From: Lachnobacterium bovis DSM 14045
Lineage (GTDB): Bacteria; Bacillota; Clostridia; Lachnospirales; Lachnospiraceae
Length of the DNA: 64,000 bases
NCBI RefSeq assembly: GCF_900107245.1
Contig: NZ_FNPG01000004.1
Span: 206,226 to 270,225 of the forward strand
Direction: 5' to 3'
Shown: piece after piece, positions 19,806 to 29,476 of the stretch
Position numbering within the stretch: position 1 is the first letter of the stretch
Layout: each line of letters opens with the position of its first letter
Translations under genes and position numbers: made by a program
The notes under the pieces: generated by a model
Told to the model about the DNA's origin: nothing
The model's input: the letters and a program-made list of their open reading frames with translations, nothing else
Database searches by the model: none

Positions 19806-21098
19806 TTATAGTTCTTGCATATCTGAATATACAATTTTTCCATTACAAATAGTATATTTAACACGGCCATATAACTTTTCTCCGATAAAAGGTGAGTTGA
19901 TTGCTTTAGAAACAAACTCTTTTTTGTCTACTACCCAGCTTTGTGACTCGTCAAAAATTACAATATCCGCTTTGTGCCCTTCTGTTAATTGTCCCACTTC
20001 TAGATTATAAAAACTAGCTGGATTAATTGTCATTTTTTCTAATAATTGCATTAATGATAAATGACCTGGTTTAACCAGATTAGTTATACAAACAGCAAGT
20101 GCTGTCTCAAGACCTATCATACCACTTGGAGCATCCATAATAGATTTCATTTTTTCATCCTTACTATGAGGAGCATGATCTGTTGCAATCATATCAATTG
20201 TTCCTTTTTTTAAGGCTTTAATTAATGCATCTTTGTCCTCTTTAGTTCTAAGAGGGGGATTAACTTTTGCAAATGTGCCTTTATATAACACAGCCTCTTC
20301 CGTCAAAGCAATATGCTGTGGAGTAACTTCTGCAAATACATTTGCACCCATTTTTTTTGCTAAAGCTACAATTTCAACTGAACGCTTACTACTAATATGC
20401 TGAATATCAATTCTATTGCCGACTTCAAGTGCTAACATACAGTCTCTTGCAACAAGCACATCTTCAGCTATAGCTGGTGCTCCAGGCACACCAATTTTTT
20501 TCGAAACTTCTCCTTGATTTACTCCATTACTACCAATTAATGCCGGATCTTCTTCGTGTAAACTAATTGGCAAATCTAACTCTTTTGCTTTTCTAAAAGC
20601 CTCTAAAAGTAACTTTTCATCTTTAATAGGAATCCCATCGTCTGTAAGTCCAATAGCCTTTGCTTCTTTTAAAGCTTTAAAATCTGTCAATTCTTTACCT
20701 TGCATTCCTTTAGTTACATTTGCAGTATTTAACACATTTATCAAAAGAGACTGTTCTCTTTTTACTAAATCATTTAAAATTTCTGCATTATCGATTGATG
20801 GTTTTGTATTAGCCATACATACAACAGTAGTAAATCCACCCTTTGCAGCACTATTAGCTCCTGTATGTATATCTTCTTTGTATGTTAAACCTGGGTCTCT
20901 GAAATGAACATGCACATCTACTAATCCAGGCGCCACAACAAAACCATCAGCATTAATTACTCTTAAATCTTCCTTATCATATTTGGCTTCTAAATTATTT
21001 CCTACTTCTTTGATAATATCATTATCAATCATAATATCAAGTTTCTTGTCAATCTTGTTTAAAGGATCAACCACTCTTCCATTTTTTATTAAAATCAT
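19806..21098 (-). CDS. pyrC: Dihydroorotase
   Basis: PyrC closes carbamoyl-aspartate to dihydroorotate in pyrimidine synthesis. The 430 residues fit the class I enzymes. The metal-binding HVHFRDPG lies near residue 63 and the TDHAPHSKDEK motif near 306, with the intervening HISS histidine region present. The enzyme is preceded by a 93-residue gene 16 bases away and followed by the AMMECR1/MEMO gene. No other pyr genes are adjacent. Confidence 0.95.
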   Translation of the reverse strand: MILIKNGRVVDPLNKIDKKLDIMIDNDIIKEVGNNLEAKYDKEDLRVINADGFVVAPGLVDVHVHFRDPGLTYKEDIHTGANSAAKGGFTTVVCMANTKPSIDNAEILNDLVKREQSLLINVLNTANVTKGMQGKELTDFKALKEAKAIGLTDDGIPIKDEKLLLEAFRKAKELDLPISLHEEDPALIGSNGVNQGEVSKKIGVPGAPAIAEDVLVARDCMLALEVGNRIDIQHISSKRSVEIVALAKKMGANVFAEVTPQHIALTEEAVLYKGTFAKVNPPLRTKEDKDALIKALKKGTIDMIATDHAPHSKDEKMKSIMDAPSGMIGLETALAVCITNLVKPGHLSLMQLLEKMTINPASFYNLEVGQLTEGHKADIVIFDESQSWVVDKKEFVSKAINSPFIGEKLYGRVKYTICNGKIVYSDMQEL

Positions 21099-21114
21099 TC
21101 TTTTCTCCTTAAGC

Positions 21115-21396
21115 CTATCTTCCTAAAAAAGCTTCCATAATGCTTATCTTACTAGCTCTTTTCAATAATTGTTCCTTATTTACTTTACAGTAAACAATTA
21201 AATTGTCAAGCTCTTCTTTTGAAAAACCATTATTTTTTATAACTTCATAACTAGGAATACAAATTTCTAATTCTTTGTCATGTTCTTTGAACATAACATA
21301 TAACATCTTTTGCTTATTTTTACTGACAATTGGAGAAATTGTCATATGAATGTCTCTATTTTGAAATTTATCTTCTTTTGGCTCATTTGTATGCAT
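21115..21396 (-). CDS. 93-residue protein of unknown function, upstream of pyrC
   Basis: The gene begins with ATG just after a GGAGG site and ends 16 bases before pyrC, so the two are probably one transcript. The product is soluble, with a beta-rich centre (MLYVMFKEHDKELEICIPSYEV) and a helical, basic C-terminus. It has no cysteines beyond two and no membrane segment. I do not recognise a family. Confidence 0.7.
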   Translation of the reverse strand: MHTNEPKEDKFQNRDIHMTISPIVSKNKQKMLYVMFKEHDKELEICIPSYEVIKNNGFSKEELDNLIVYCKVNKEQLLKRASKISIMEAFLGR

Positions 21397-21504
21397 AAAA
21401 ACCTCCTTGATAATTCAATCATTTACAACAAGTTATCACTATAATTTTCACACATATCCTATATCTATTATTTGAAAAACATATCAAGCAATTAATAAAA
21501 ATGT

Positions 21505-22722
21505 CTAGCAATTAATAATGGCCTTCATAACAAAAATATCATCTTTTTGTTTAAATGATGCAAAACCACCATATTTTTCAGCAAGCTCTTTAATATTTTT
21601 CGTTCCAATTCCACTTTTAACCACTTTACTACTTTGAGGTAAGCCATCATCGTTAAACTTTGTATTATAAAAGCAAGAATTTTTAACTTCTATTTTTAAT
21701 TTACCTGCATCATAAATTATTGAAACCCTTATATATCTTTTTTCTTCTTCTACTCGACGAATAGCCTCTGCTGCATTTTCTATTGCATTTGCAATAATCG
21801 ACGTCAAATCAATTGCATCAATTGCTATAAGTTCTGGAACAATTGCTTTAACCTTTATGTCACATTTACTCTTTTTTGCATGTGAAACATAAACCGTTAG
21901 TAAACCATTAATCAGCTTATTGTCACAATAATTTGTATTTTTTACATCTTCTAGCTTTCCGGCAATCTGATCTAAATATTCTAAAGCTTTACCTACTTCT
22001 CCATCTTTTAAGTAAGCTCGTAAAACTCGATTAAAGTGCCTTATATCATGTTTTAGTTTTCTGATATTTGTCTCATTTTCTTCATAAATTGTAATTTGTT
22101 CTTCCATACGTTGGAATCTCTCTTTTTGTCTAAAAGCTAATTCCGACTCAGCTTCTTTTCTAAATAATTGATATGAAGTCATTTTATATTGGATACATGA
22201 AGCAACAATCATTACGCACAAATAATCTATCGGATAAAATGTGGTCATATTTGTACCATAATCTTGAACCAAATCTCTTACAGGACTCCACATAAATATA
22301 ACAGCAAGTATCCAACCTCCCAAGGCTGCAATATTCCCATAAAATATTCCTCCAGAAAAATTTGCAATAAAAGGAACGATTATAATCCAAAGCCAATATG
22401 CGTCCATTCCGAATTCCATATTCCTTTCTATCCAAAACTGATATGCCAAAATCAAATACGCTCCTGTAAGAGTTGTAAATAAAACTAGAATGTGATTTTT
22501 TATTTTATTTAAAAACAAATCATTAATCAAAAACCATGTTCCTAATCCTAAATATACTACTGCTAATTTCCAGGCTCCTGATGTAATAGGCGAAATAACT
22601 AATGAAAAACACAGCAATGCCATAATTTGTAATAACGCATTAAAGGCAGAAATCTTCTGCCTTTGAATAAATGGGTCTCTTTCTGCTAAGATTAATTGTC
22701 TATATGTATATTTCTTCTTCAT
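21505..22722 (-). CDS. Orphan GHKL sensor histidine kinase (AgrC/NatK-like)
   Basis: A 405-residue membrane kinase. About six hydrophobic helices span residues 28-180. A coiled linker leads to the phospho-acceptor region KLKHDIRHF (His225; a second His at 229). This is the HPK10-type motif seen in peptide-sensing kinases. The ATPase domain has the N-box NAIENAAEAI near 310 and a G-box GIGTKNIKELAEKYGG near 375. No response regulator is adjacent. The neighbour is a seven-helix degenerate GGDEF protein, 44 bases upstream and co-directional. No peptide signal gene was seen. The ribosome site is weak. Confidence 0.85.
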   Translation of the reverse strand: MKKKYTYRQLILAERDPFIQRQKISAFNALLQIMALLCFSLVISPITSGAWKLAVVYLGLGTWFLINDLFLNKIKNHILVLFTTLTGAYLILAYQFWIERNMEFGMDAYWLWIIIVPFIANFSGGIFYGNIAALGGWILAVIFMWSPVRDLVQDYGTNMTTFYPIDYLCVMIVASCIQYKMTSYQLFRKEAESELAFRQKERFQRMEEQITIYEENETNIRKLKHDIRHFNRVLRAYLKDGEVGKALEYLDQIAGKLEDVKNTNYCDNKLINGLLTVYVSHAKKSKCDIKVKAIVPELIAIDAIDLTSIIANAIENAAEAIRRVEEEKRYIRVSIIYDAGKLKIEVKNSCFYNTKFNDDGLPQSSKVVKSGIGTKNIKELAEKYGGFASFKQKDDIFVMKAIINC

Positions 22723-22766
22723 AATGTTTTATCACTTAATTTAAGCTTCCATCCTTTCCTTAAAAA

Positions 22767-23915
22767 CTATACATAATGTACTAAGTTTTTTTCTTTCAAA
22801 TCTATTTTATCAGATTCTGGACTTAATTTAATCTGTATTTTTTGAATTTTATTAATAAGTTTAGTAACAGAATCTGCATCTTGAGGTACAAAAATCTTGT
22901 TAACCTGTACCATTAAATCTATTACTATTTTCTCATAATTCCAACCTTTTTCAAACATTTTATTTATATTATCTTCAAGTTTGCTTATTTTATATTCACT
23001 ATACTTGACTACTAGAATTGCAAATGATCCATTATCTAACTCATATACTGATTCCTCATCAGCAATTTCGACTAATTTAAAAGCAATCTCATTAAGCATT
23101 TTCTCTGTATTAGTATTACCATATCGCAATTTTATTCTATCAAAATCTAAAATTTTGATTCCAAATACAAAATACTCTCTATTTAAATTATAAAATATAT
23201 CATTATCCTCCATAAAGGCAGTTTTATTATAAATACTAGTTATTGGGTTTTTAACATCTACTCCATCTTCCGTGAAAAATAAAATTCCACAAGAAGTAAT
23301 TGCTTCCGCAAAAAGTTCAACTAGAATTGATGTAAAAAATGCTTGAAAGATTATTGAACCAATACTAAAAACAATTAACAAATAAATTGATAATTTCTTT
23401 TTTGAAGAAATAGCAGCTCCATATCTAATCAAATAATACACACCTTGAATAATATATAAAAAAGCACAAATGTAAATAAAATACAGCATTGGTTCTCTAT
23501 GATACTCCAAATTATCATCTATTGAAAAGACAAAATGATATATTCCATTTACAGATAATAGTCCCACTATAATTATTATTGGAATTGATACACAAAAAAT
23601 ACGGATTTTTTCATTTTTTTCCTTAAGGATAACTCCTGTCAACAAGATAACATACAAAACGTACATAAACGGAATAAAACTATGGAATAAATTATAAAAA
23701 GACGTAAAAGAAGCTATTGCCAGCTTGCTAAAATTTTTATTCATTATTGCAGTTGCACTTAAAATATCAAAAACACATGACAATAATGCGCAAACCATCT
23801 GTACTAAAAAAACCTTATTATAATTTCTGCTCATATCTTTTCTATTTACCAATATATACATTAAAAATGTATTTATCACAATCGCACACAAATCAAAATT
23901 AATATTAAATGTCAC
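22767..23915 (-). CDS. Multi-helix membrane protein with degenerate GGDEF domain
   Basis: A 382-residue protein. Seven hydrophobic helices occupy roughly residues 8-210. A GGDEF fold follows: NPITSIYNKTAF near 223-234 is the usual entry motif and IKILDFDRIKLRYG follows. The signature itself reads ELDNGSF at 292-298 where active cyclases have GGDEF, so diguanylate cyclase activity is not expected. It probably senses a ligand or passes a signal by interaction. It lies immediately upstream of the orphan histidine kinase and could form a two-gene sensory unit with it. Confidence 0.8.
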   Translation of the reverse strand: MTFNINFDLCAIVINTFLMYILVNRKDMSRNYNKVFLVQMVCALLSCVFDILSATAIMNKNFSKLAIASFTSFYNLFHSFIPFMYVLYVILLTGVILKEKNEKIRIFCVSIPIIIIVGLLSVNGIYHFVFSIDDNLEYHREPMLYFIYICAFLYIIQGVYYLIRYGAAISSKKKLSIYLLIVFSIGSIIFQAFFTSILVELFAEAITSCGILFFTEDGVDVKNPITSIYNKTAFMEDNDIFYNLNREYFVFGIKILDFDRIKLRYGNTNTEKMLNEIAFKLVEIADEESVYELDNGSFAILVVKYSEYKISKLEDNINKMFEKGWNYEKIVIDLMVQVNKIFVPQDADSVTKLINKIQKIQIKLSPESDKIDLKEKNLVHYV

Positions 23916-24082
23916 AATATTCAGCCTCCAACTATTGTTTTTACATGTGATATTTTATAAGATTTAATTCTTTTTTTCAATACCATAATCACACGTTACC
24001 GTGACAAATTAGGCAATTATATTGATTTTAGAAATTTTCTAATGAAATAGATTTATCTTAATTTATTGATTGAAAATTTGCT
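23916..24082. other. Intergenic stretch without recognised gene
   Basis: AT-rich DNA ahead of the membrane GGDEF gene, probably holding its promoter. No open frame with a ribosome site and no structured RNA was recognised here. Confidence 0.4.
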
Positions 24083-24131
24083 CATAAAAAAATGAGAAAC
24101 ACCAAATTGGTTGCTCAATTCGGTGTTTCTC
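24083..24131 (-). terminator. Terminator of cdd
   Basis: On the minus strand a 16-bp stem with one mismatch (GAGAAACACC plus AAATTG against its complement), with a 6-base loop, is followed by ATTTTTTT. It lies about 165 bases beyond the cdd stop. The intervening 24132-24295 has no gene apart from an implausible five-codon frame. Confidence 0.75.
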
Positions 24132-24295
24132 GAGGAGTTTAGTTATGAAAATGTTTATTTAATAAAAAGGGAATAATTGGGAGAAGGAATTGCTTCCTTC
24201 ACACTAACTATTATATTCACTAAATATGGACAAATTATGACTTATTTCAAAAAGAACTATAAAGAATTATAAACTCTTTTTTATTCTTTTAAATA

Positions 24296-24715
24296 TTATC
24301 TAACTCCCTTTTCAAGTTCATCTGGTGTAAATGCACCCGGAAATAATTCTCTTAAAGTAAAAGCCTTATAATCATCAATATTTTTTACAAGATAAATAAT
24401 AAAATCATCTAAATTACAAAACTCTGCCATTACCTGTCTGCAAACACCACATGGATACAAATAATCATCCGCGTCACCTGATATAGCTATTGCTCTAAAA
24501 TCGGTTGTACCTTCTGAAATCGCTTTAAAAAATGCAGTTCTTTCCGCACAGTTAGTCGCAGTAAAACCCGCGTTTTCTATATTACATCCCGTAAATATTT
24601 TGCCTTCACCGGAAAGTAAAGCCGCTCCAACTCTAAAGTGTGAATACGGAGAATATGAATTTTCTTTTGCCTTTATTGCTAATTCACATAATTGTTTTAC
24701 ATCTTTTTCGCTCAT
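24296..24715 (-). CDS. cdd: Cytidine deaminase
   Basis: A 139-residue homotetramer-type cytidine deaminase that converts cytidine and deoxycytidine to uridine forms for salvage. The zinc site is complete: NCAERTAFF (Cys and catalytic Glu) near residue 55 and PCGVCRQ near 88. The HFRVGAALLS substrate motif is near 26. Length is typical. The gene appears monocistronic, divergent from citrate synthase. Confidence 0.96.
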   Translation of the reverse strand: MSEKDVKQLCELAIKAKENSYSPYSHFRVGAALLSGEGKIFTGCNIENAGFTATNCAERTAFFKAISEGTTDFRAIAISGDADDYLYPCGVCRQVMAEFCNLDDFIIYLVKNIDDYKAFTLRELFPGAFTPDELEKGVR

Positions 24716-24864
24716 TTTCTGCTCCTTGACACTAAATATTTAAGGTGTTTTAAGTATCCCTTATTCGTATTATCTATTATATCACAAATCGCATCAAGAA
24801 AACAAAATATATCACACCTAGCAAACTAAAAAATTCACTTTTATAGACTTTTAAATGTCAATTA

Positions 24865-24894
24865 TTGTACTTTTCGACTTTATTATGTTAAAAT
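24865..24894 (+). promoter_or_regulatory. Putative promoter of citrate synthase
   Basis: TTGTAC and TAAAAT are spaced by 18 bases, with a TGn extension just before the -10. It lies about 50 bases upstream of the ATG, which has a GGAGG site (24936-24940). Confidence 0.5.
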
Positions 24895-24945
24895 ATATTT
24901 TGAAGATGGAGCGCGAATGAAAATTTTATTTATAGGAGGTTATTT

Positions 24946-26313
24946 ATGGGAAACAATCAGTTTTATGAATTAAATCCCACTATTGAAGATTATGTTAAAC
25001 AATGTAAAAAAACTTCCCACATTGATTTAGATCTTTATAGTCAATATGAAGTCAAGAGAGGACTTCGTGATTTAAATGGACGAGGTGTTCTCGTAGGTCT
25101 GACAGAAATATCAGATGTATGTTCCACAAAAGAAGTTGATGGTAAACTTATTCCTACAGAAGGTTCATTATTTTATAGAGGATATAATGTTTTCGATATT
25201 GTAAAAAATCAAAAGGATTCTAATCATTTCGGATATGAAGAATGTGTATATTTGTTACTTTTCGGTGAATTACCAACTCCACAACAGCTTAATGAGTTTG
25301 CTACACTTTTAGCAACATATCGAACATTACCAACTAATTTTGTCAGAGATATTATTATGAAAGCCCCAAGTAGAGATATGATGAATACTCTCGCACGAAG
25401 TGTACTAACTTTGTATTCATATGATGAAAATGCTGATGATACTTCATTACCTAATGTATTACGTCAATGCTTGCAACTTATAAGTTTATTTCCCCAACTT
25501 TCAGTATACGGTTATCAAGCATACAATCACTATCATGAAGGTCAAAGCTTATTTATTCATCTCCCTAGAGAAGATTACTCAACAGCAGAGAATATTCTCC
25601 ATATGTTACGACCTGATTCTAAATTTACACCTTTAGAGGCTAAATTATTAGATATTGCTCTCATCCTACATATGGAACACGGCGGTGGTAACAATTCAAC
25701 ATTTACTACACATTTAGTAAGTTCTTCGGGAACAGATACATATTCCGCAATTGCTGCAGCCATAGGATCATTAAAAGGTCCTAGACACGGTGGTGCAAAC
25801 ATCAAAGTAATGGGTATGTTTGATGATTTAAAAGATAATGTAAAAGACTGGAACGACGATGAGGCAATTGCTGATTATTTAACACGCTTACTTCACAAGC
25901 AAGCTTTTGACCGCCAAGGATTAATTTATGGTATGGGACATGCCGTATACTCTCTTTCTGATCCACGTGCTGTTATTTTCCGTTCTTTTGTTGAACGTCT
26001 TTCTGAGGAAAAAGGACGAACTGATGAATTTAAGCTTTATTCAACTGTAGAACGATTAGCTCCACAAATAATTGCAAAAGAAAGAAAGATTTATAAAGGT
26101 GTAAGTCCTAATGTCGATTTCTTTAGTGGATTTGCATATAATATGCTTGATTTACCAGTAGAATTATACACTCCTATCTTTGCCATTGCACGAATTGCGG
26201 GTTGGAGTGCACATCGTATGGATGAACTTATATATAACAACAAAATTATGCGTCCAGCTTATAAATACGTTGGGCAACATAGAGATTATCCAACGAAGAA
26301 AAAACATGACTAA
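24946..26313 (+). CDS. Citrate synthase, Si type
   Basis: A 455-residue member of the ordinary GltA/CitZ family, which condenses oxaloacetate and acetyl-CoA. The three catalytic positions are visible: the His in MEHGGGNNST near 240, the His in GMGHAVY near 329 and the Asp in PNVDFFSG near 388. The 50-residue N-terminal extension before the core is normal for clostridial members. 2-methylcitrate synthase activity cannot be excluded from sequence. It is the only gene of its transcript and ends in a terminator. A second, unrelated citrate synthase candidate is encoded at 61368-62750. Confidence 0.92.
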   Translation: MGNNQFYELNPTIEDYVKQCKKTSHIDLDLYSQYEVKRGLRDLNGRGVLVGLTEISDVCSTKEVDGKLIPTEGSLFYRGYNVFDIVKNQKDSNHFGYEECVYLLLFGELPTPQQLNEFATLLATYRTLPTNFVRDIIMKAPSRDMMNTLARSVLTLYSYDENADDTSLPNVLRQCLQLISLFPQLSVYGYQAYNHYHEGQSLFIHLPREDYSTAENILHMLRPDSKFTPLEAKLLDIALILHMEHGGGNNSTFTTHLVSSSGTDTYSAIAAAIGSLKGPRHGGANIKVMGMFDDLKDNVKDWNDDEAIADYLTRLLHKQAFDRQGLIYGMGHAVYSLSDPRAVIFRSFVERLSEEKGRTDEFKLYSTVERLAPQIIAKERKIYKGVSPNVDFFSGFAYNMLDLPVELYTPIFAIARIAGWSAHRMDELIYNNKIMRPAYKYVGQHRDYPTKKKHD

Positions 26314-26353
26314 TACAATAAATAATATAAATTCATAAATCATTTTATATTAA

Positions 26354-26394
26354 GGGTAAAAAATAGATTCACTCTATTCTTTTTACCCTTTTTC
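26354..26394 (+). terminator. Terminator of citrate synthase
   Basis: Arms GGGTAAAAAATAGA and TCTATTCTTTTTACCC close a 5-base loop and run into TTTTTC on the plus strand. Confidence 0.8.
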
Positions 26395-26510
26395 TATCTA
26401 AAAAAATATCAAATTCTTCTTTTTATGCTTTATTTTTAAAAAAATATTTCGATATATTCTTTAGTACTAAATATGATATTGCCAATTATTAACATAGGAG
26501 GAGCGTTTTT

Positions 26511-26888
26511 ATGCATATTGAAGACTTAAAAATTTTAGTTAGCGACGACTCTATGCTTGCACGAAAACAATTAAAAGATATTATATTAACGATTGGCACT
26601 CCTATCTTCATTGAAGCAAAAGATGGACAAGATGCTATTGAAAAATATAAATCGGAAACACCTGATTTGGTGTTTCTAGATATTGTTATGCCTAGAAAAG
26701 ACGGTATTGAAGCAATAAAAGAAATTAAAGCTTTTGATTCAAATGCATCTATCATTATCGCTTCTTCTGTTGGCACACAATCTCAGCTAAAGATTGCTAT
26801 TGAAGAGGGTGCAAAGGATTTTATACAAAAACCTATAGATCGTAATCAGGTTATAGAAGTAGTAGAAAAGTTCCTTGAAGGGAGATAA
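26511..26888 (+). CDS. CheY-like single-domain response regulator
   Basis: A 125-residue receiver domain with no output domain. The acidic pair Asp12-Asp13, the phospho-acceptor Asp57 in FLDIVMP, the Ser in IIIASSVG and the Lys in FIQKP are all in place. A GGAGG site precedes the ATG. The next gene starts 3 bases after the stop, so the two form a pair. With a CheX-like partner next door a role in chemotaxis or flagellar motor switching is the natural reading, but no kinase is nearby. Confidence 0.9.
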   Translation: MHIEDLKILVSDDSMLARKQLKDIILTIGTPIFIEAKDGQDAIEKYKSETPDLVFLDIVMPRKDGIEAIKEIKAFDSNASIIIASSVGTQSQLKIAIEEGAKDFIQKPIDRNQVIEVVEKFLEGR

Positions 26889-26891
26889 TAT

Positions 26892-27794
26892 ATGTACAGT
26901 CAATTTTTTGGAAATTTTCTCTTAGCAAATAAATATGTTACAACCAAGCAACTTTTTGAAGCAATGCAAAAACAGTCTAATGGTAGGATAAAATTAGGAA
27001 CTCTTGCTATATCTGAAGGTTTAATGACTGCTGAAGAAGTTGATGAGGTCATAATTTCTCAAACACATGAAGATAAAAAGTTTGGAGAATTAGCTGTTGA
27101 ACAAGGCTTCTTGACCAACGATGAAGTCATAAGATTGCTAAAAATTCAAGTACCTTCGTTTCTTCAGCTTGCACAAATTTTTGTTGATGAGAATATTTTA
27201 TCTAACCAGGATTTAGAAAATATTATTACAGAATATCGCTCTGAAAGTGAAATTTATGATTTAGATTTTACAAGTGATAATCAAAAAGAAACTATCGAGA
27301 AATTATTTAATAACTTTTTTGTTATGTCTGAAACTCCACTTAGCTCTTATGGAGAAATGTATCTCGAGTTATTGTTTAATAATTTTATACGTTTTATTGG
27401 AGAAGATTTCACACCTTTAGATGGTAACGTAATCAATGAATTTGCACCTGAGAGATGTGTGCGCCAAAAAGTTCTTGGCAGCTATTCTATCTGTGCATAC
27501 TTAGATATGGATGAAGACACTGCTGTTGAGTTTGCTTCTAGGTATGTTGGTGATACTTTCGAAGAATTCGATGAGTATGTTCAGGCTTCGCTTGAAGATT
27601 TTCTTAATTTACACAATGGTGTATTTATTGTAAATGTCTCAAATGAAAGTAACGAAGAATTAGAATTAGATGTTCCCGAAACAATTAAAGAACCTTTATT
27701 AGAATTTGACACAAAAACATATCTTTTCTCCGTTATGTATTCATTTGGAGTTGTAAACATAGTACTTGAGGTAAACGAAGAAGGATGTTTGTAA
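26892..27794 (+). CDS. CheX-like phosphatase-type protein with N-terminal MshEN/T2SE-like region
   Basis: A 300-residue soluble protein. Residues 1-135 contain three repeats of the form LLANKYVTTKQLFEAM / LAISEGLMTAEEVDEVI / LAVEQGFLTNDEVIRLL, resembling the MshEN or GspE N-terminal domain known to bind c-di-GMP in some proteins. Residues 145-300 look like CheX/CheC: YVQASLEDFLNLHNG near 232 places the Glu and Asn of the phosphatase signature. Coupling to the CheY-like gene upstream suggests it dephosphorylates that regulator. Both domain assignments are from pattern recognition and the N-terminal one is the weaker. Confidence 0.7.
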   Translation: MYSQFFGNFLLANKYVTTKQLFEAMQKQSNGRIKLGTLAISEGLMTAEEVDEVIISQTHEDKKFGELAVEQGFLTNDEVIRLLKIQVPSFLQLAQIFVDENILSNQDLENIITEYRSESEIYDLDFTSDNQKETIEKLFNNFFVMSETPLSSYGEMYLELLFNNFIRFIGEDFTPLDGNVINEFAPERCVRQKVLGSYSICAYLDMDEDTAVEFASRYVGDTFEEFDEYVQASLEDFLNLHNGVFIVNVSNESNEELELDVPETIKEPLLEFDTKTYLFSVMYSFGVVNIVLEVNEEGCL

Positions 27795-27831
27795 TTTTTT
27801 ACTTTTATTCCTATTCTATGATAATAAAAAT

Positions 27832-27877
27832 ATAGCATAGTTGCCTGTCTTACATAAAAGAATGGCAACTATGCTAT
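27832..27877. terminator. Bidirectional terminator between the cheX-like gene and thrC
   Basis: A perfect 14-bp stem (ATAGCATAGTTGCC and its complement) lies between convergent genes. The T-run is better on the minus strand (TATTTTTATT), serving thrC. Confidence 0.85.
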
Positions 27878-27909
27878 TGTTATATTATTTCTTTATTATT
27901 TTAAATAAT

Positions 27910-29400
27910 CTATTTTAAAAAGTCTTTAACAAATTCTGGCATTTGGTCAACATCACAAACTTTATCGTGTAAGATTTCAGCATTTCTAATCTCTTCGATT
28001 GCATTTGGAACCCTAACATTAGCTATTTTACTTAATTCATCAACTAATTCAAAATCTGTTAAACTTTCGTATTTATCTTTATCTATAGCTTCCATTACAC
28101 TTCTTGTAAACTTAAATGGACTTGCTGTAGAAGCGATAACTGTCTTTGTTTCTGTATCATTTGTTTCTTTCTTATATTTTTCAAAAACACCTGCTGCAAC
28201 AGCTGTATGAGTATCAATTACATATCCAGTATCTTCATATAATTTCTTTATTACTTCTGCTGTTTCTTCTTCGCTTGTGTAATTTCCATAGAAATCTTTT
28301 AATTCTTCTCTCATGCCATCTGTAATCTCATATGAACCTTTTGTTCTTAAATCTGACATAAATTTAGAATTAACTTCTGTATTATTACCTGCAATTCGAT
28401 AAATCAATCTCTCTAAATTAGATGAAATCAAAATATCCATTGAAGGTGAATTTGTTAAAATGAATTCTCTATTTTTATCATATTTACCACTCTTAAAGAA
28501 GTCAAATAATACTTTATTTTCATTAGATGCACAAATTAATTTTGCAATTGGAATTCCCATATTTTTTGCATAATAAGCTGCTAAAATATTTCCAAAATTA
28601 CCTGTAGGAACTACTACATTTATCTTTTCATCTTTTTTGATAACATTATTAGCGTATAATTTTGCATAAGAATATACATAATATACAATTTGTGGAACTA
28701 ATCTACCAATATTAATTGAGTTTGCTGAAGAGAACTGATATCCTTTTTCTTCTAGTTCTTTCTTAAGTGCTTCATCTGCAAACATCTTTTTAACACCAGT
28801 TTGTGCCTGATCAAAATTACCATTAATACCTATTACGCAAGTATTATCTCCCTTTTGAGTAACCATTTGTTTTTCTTGAATAGGGCTAACACCATTCTTA
28901 GGATAAAATACAATAATTTTAGTACCTTCTACTCCACTAAAACCTGCTAAAGCAGCCTTACCTGTATCACCTGATGTTGCAGTTAAAATAACAATATCAT
29001 TTTTAATATTATTCTTTTTGGCAGATGTAATTAACAAATGTGGCAAAATTGATAAAGCCATATCTTTAAATGCAATAGTTGAGCCATGGAATAACTCTAA
29101 ATAATATGCACCATCTGCTTCAACTAAAGGAGCAATCTCTTCTGTATCGAATTTTGAATCATATGCCTTATTAATACAGTTCTTTAACTCTTCTTCTGTA
29201 AAATCTGTAAGAAGAAGCTTCATTACTTCATAAGCTGTTTCTTGATAAGACATGTCTTTTAGTTTATCTAAAGATACATCTAGCTTTGGAAGCTTATCTG
29301 GTACAAATAAACCACCATCATCCGCTAATCCCTTTAAAATTGCCTGTGATGCTGTTAATTTTTCAGCGCCATTTCGTGTGCTAGAATAATATACACTCAT
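27910..29400 (-). CDS. threonine synthase thrC: Threonine synthase
   Basis: ThrC converts O-phosphohomoserine to threonine with PLP. The 496-residue protein begins MSVYYSSTRNG at 29398-29400, eight bases after AGAGAGG; an in-frame codon 11 residues earlier lacks support. The PLP lysine lies in HGSTIAFKDMALS near 105 and the glycine-rich phosphate loop TATSGDTGKAALAGF near 150. Length fits the long fungal/enteric-type ThrC group. It is monocistronic with its own promoter and terminator. Confidence 0.96.
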   Translation of the reverse strand: MSVYYSSTRNGAEKLTASQAILKGLADDGGLFVPDKLPKLDVSLDKLKDMSYQETAYEVMKLLLTDFTEEELKNCINKAYDSKFDTEEIAPLVEADGAYYLELFHGSTIAFKDMALSILPHLLITSAKKNNIKNDIVILTATSGDTGKAALAGFSGVEGTKIIVFYPKNGVSPIQEKQMVTQKGDNTCVIGINGNFDQAQTGVKKMFADEALKKELEEKGYQFSSANSINIGRLVPQIVYYVYSYAKLYANNVIKKDEKINVVVPTGNFGNILAAYYAKNMGIPIAKLICASNENKVLFDFFKSGKYDKNREFILTNSPSMDILISSNLERLIYRIAGNNTEVNSKFMSDLRTKGSYEITDGMREELKDFYGNYTSEEETAEVIKKLYEDTGYVIDTHTAVAAGVFEKYKKETNDTETKTVIASTASPFKFTRSVMEAIDKDKYESLTDFELVDELSKIANVRVPNAIEEIRNAEILHDKVCDVDQMPEFVKDFLK

Positions 29401-29476
29401 ATTCTTTACCTCTCTTAACTCTTCTTTTTTCATAACTTAAATCCAATTTTAATCTAAGAAATTTATAAACACTCTT

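Noticed and set aside
27910..29433. The longer thrC start 11 codons upstream
   Set aside because: AGAGAGG lies at the right distance from the inner ATG, where the conserved N-terminus begins.
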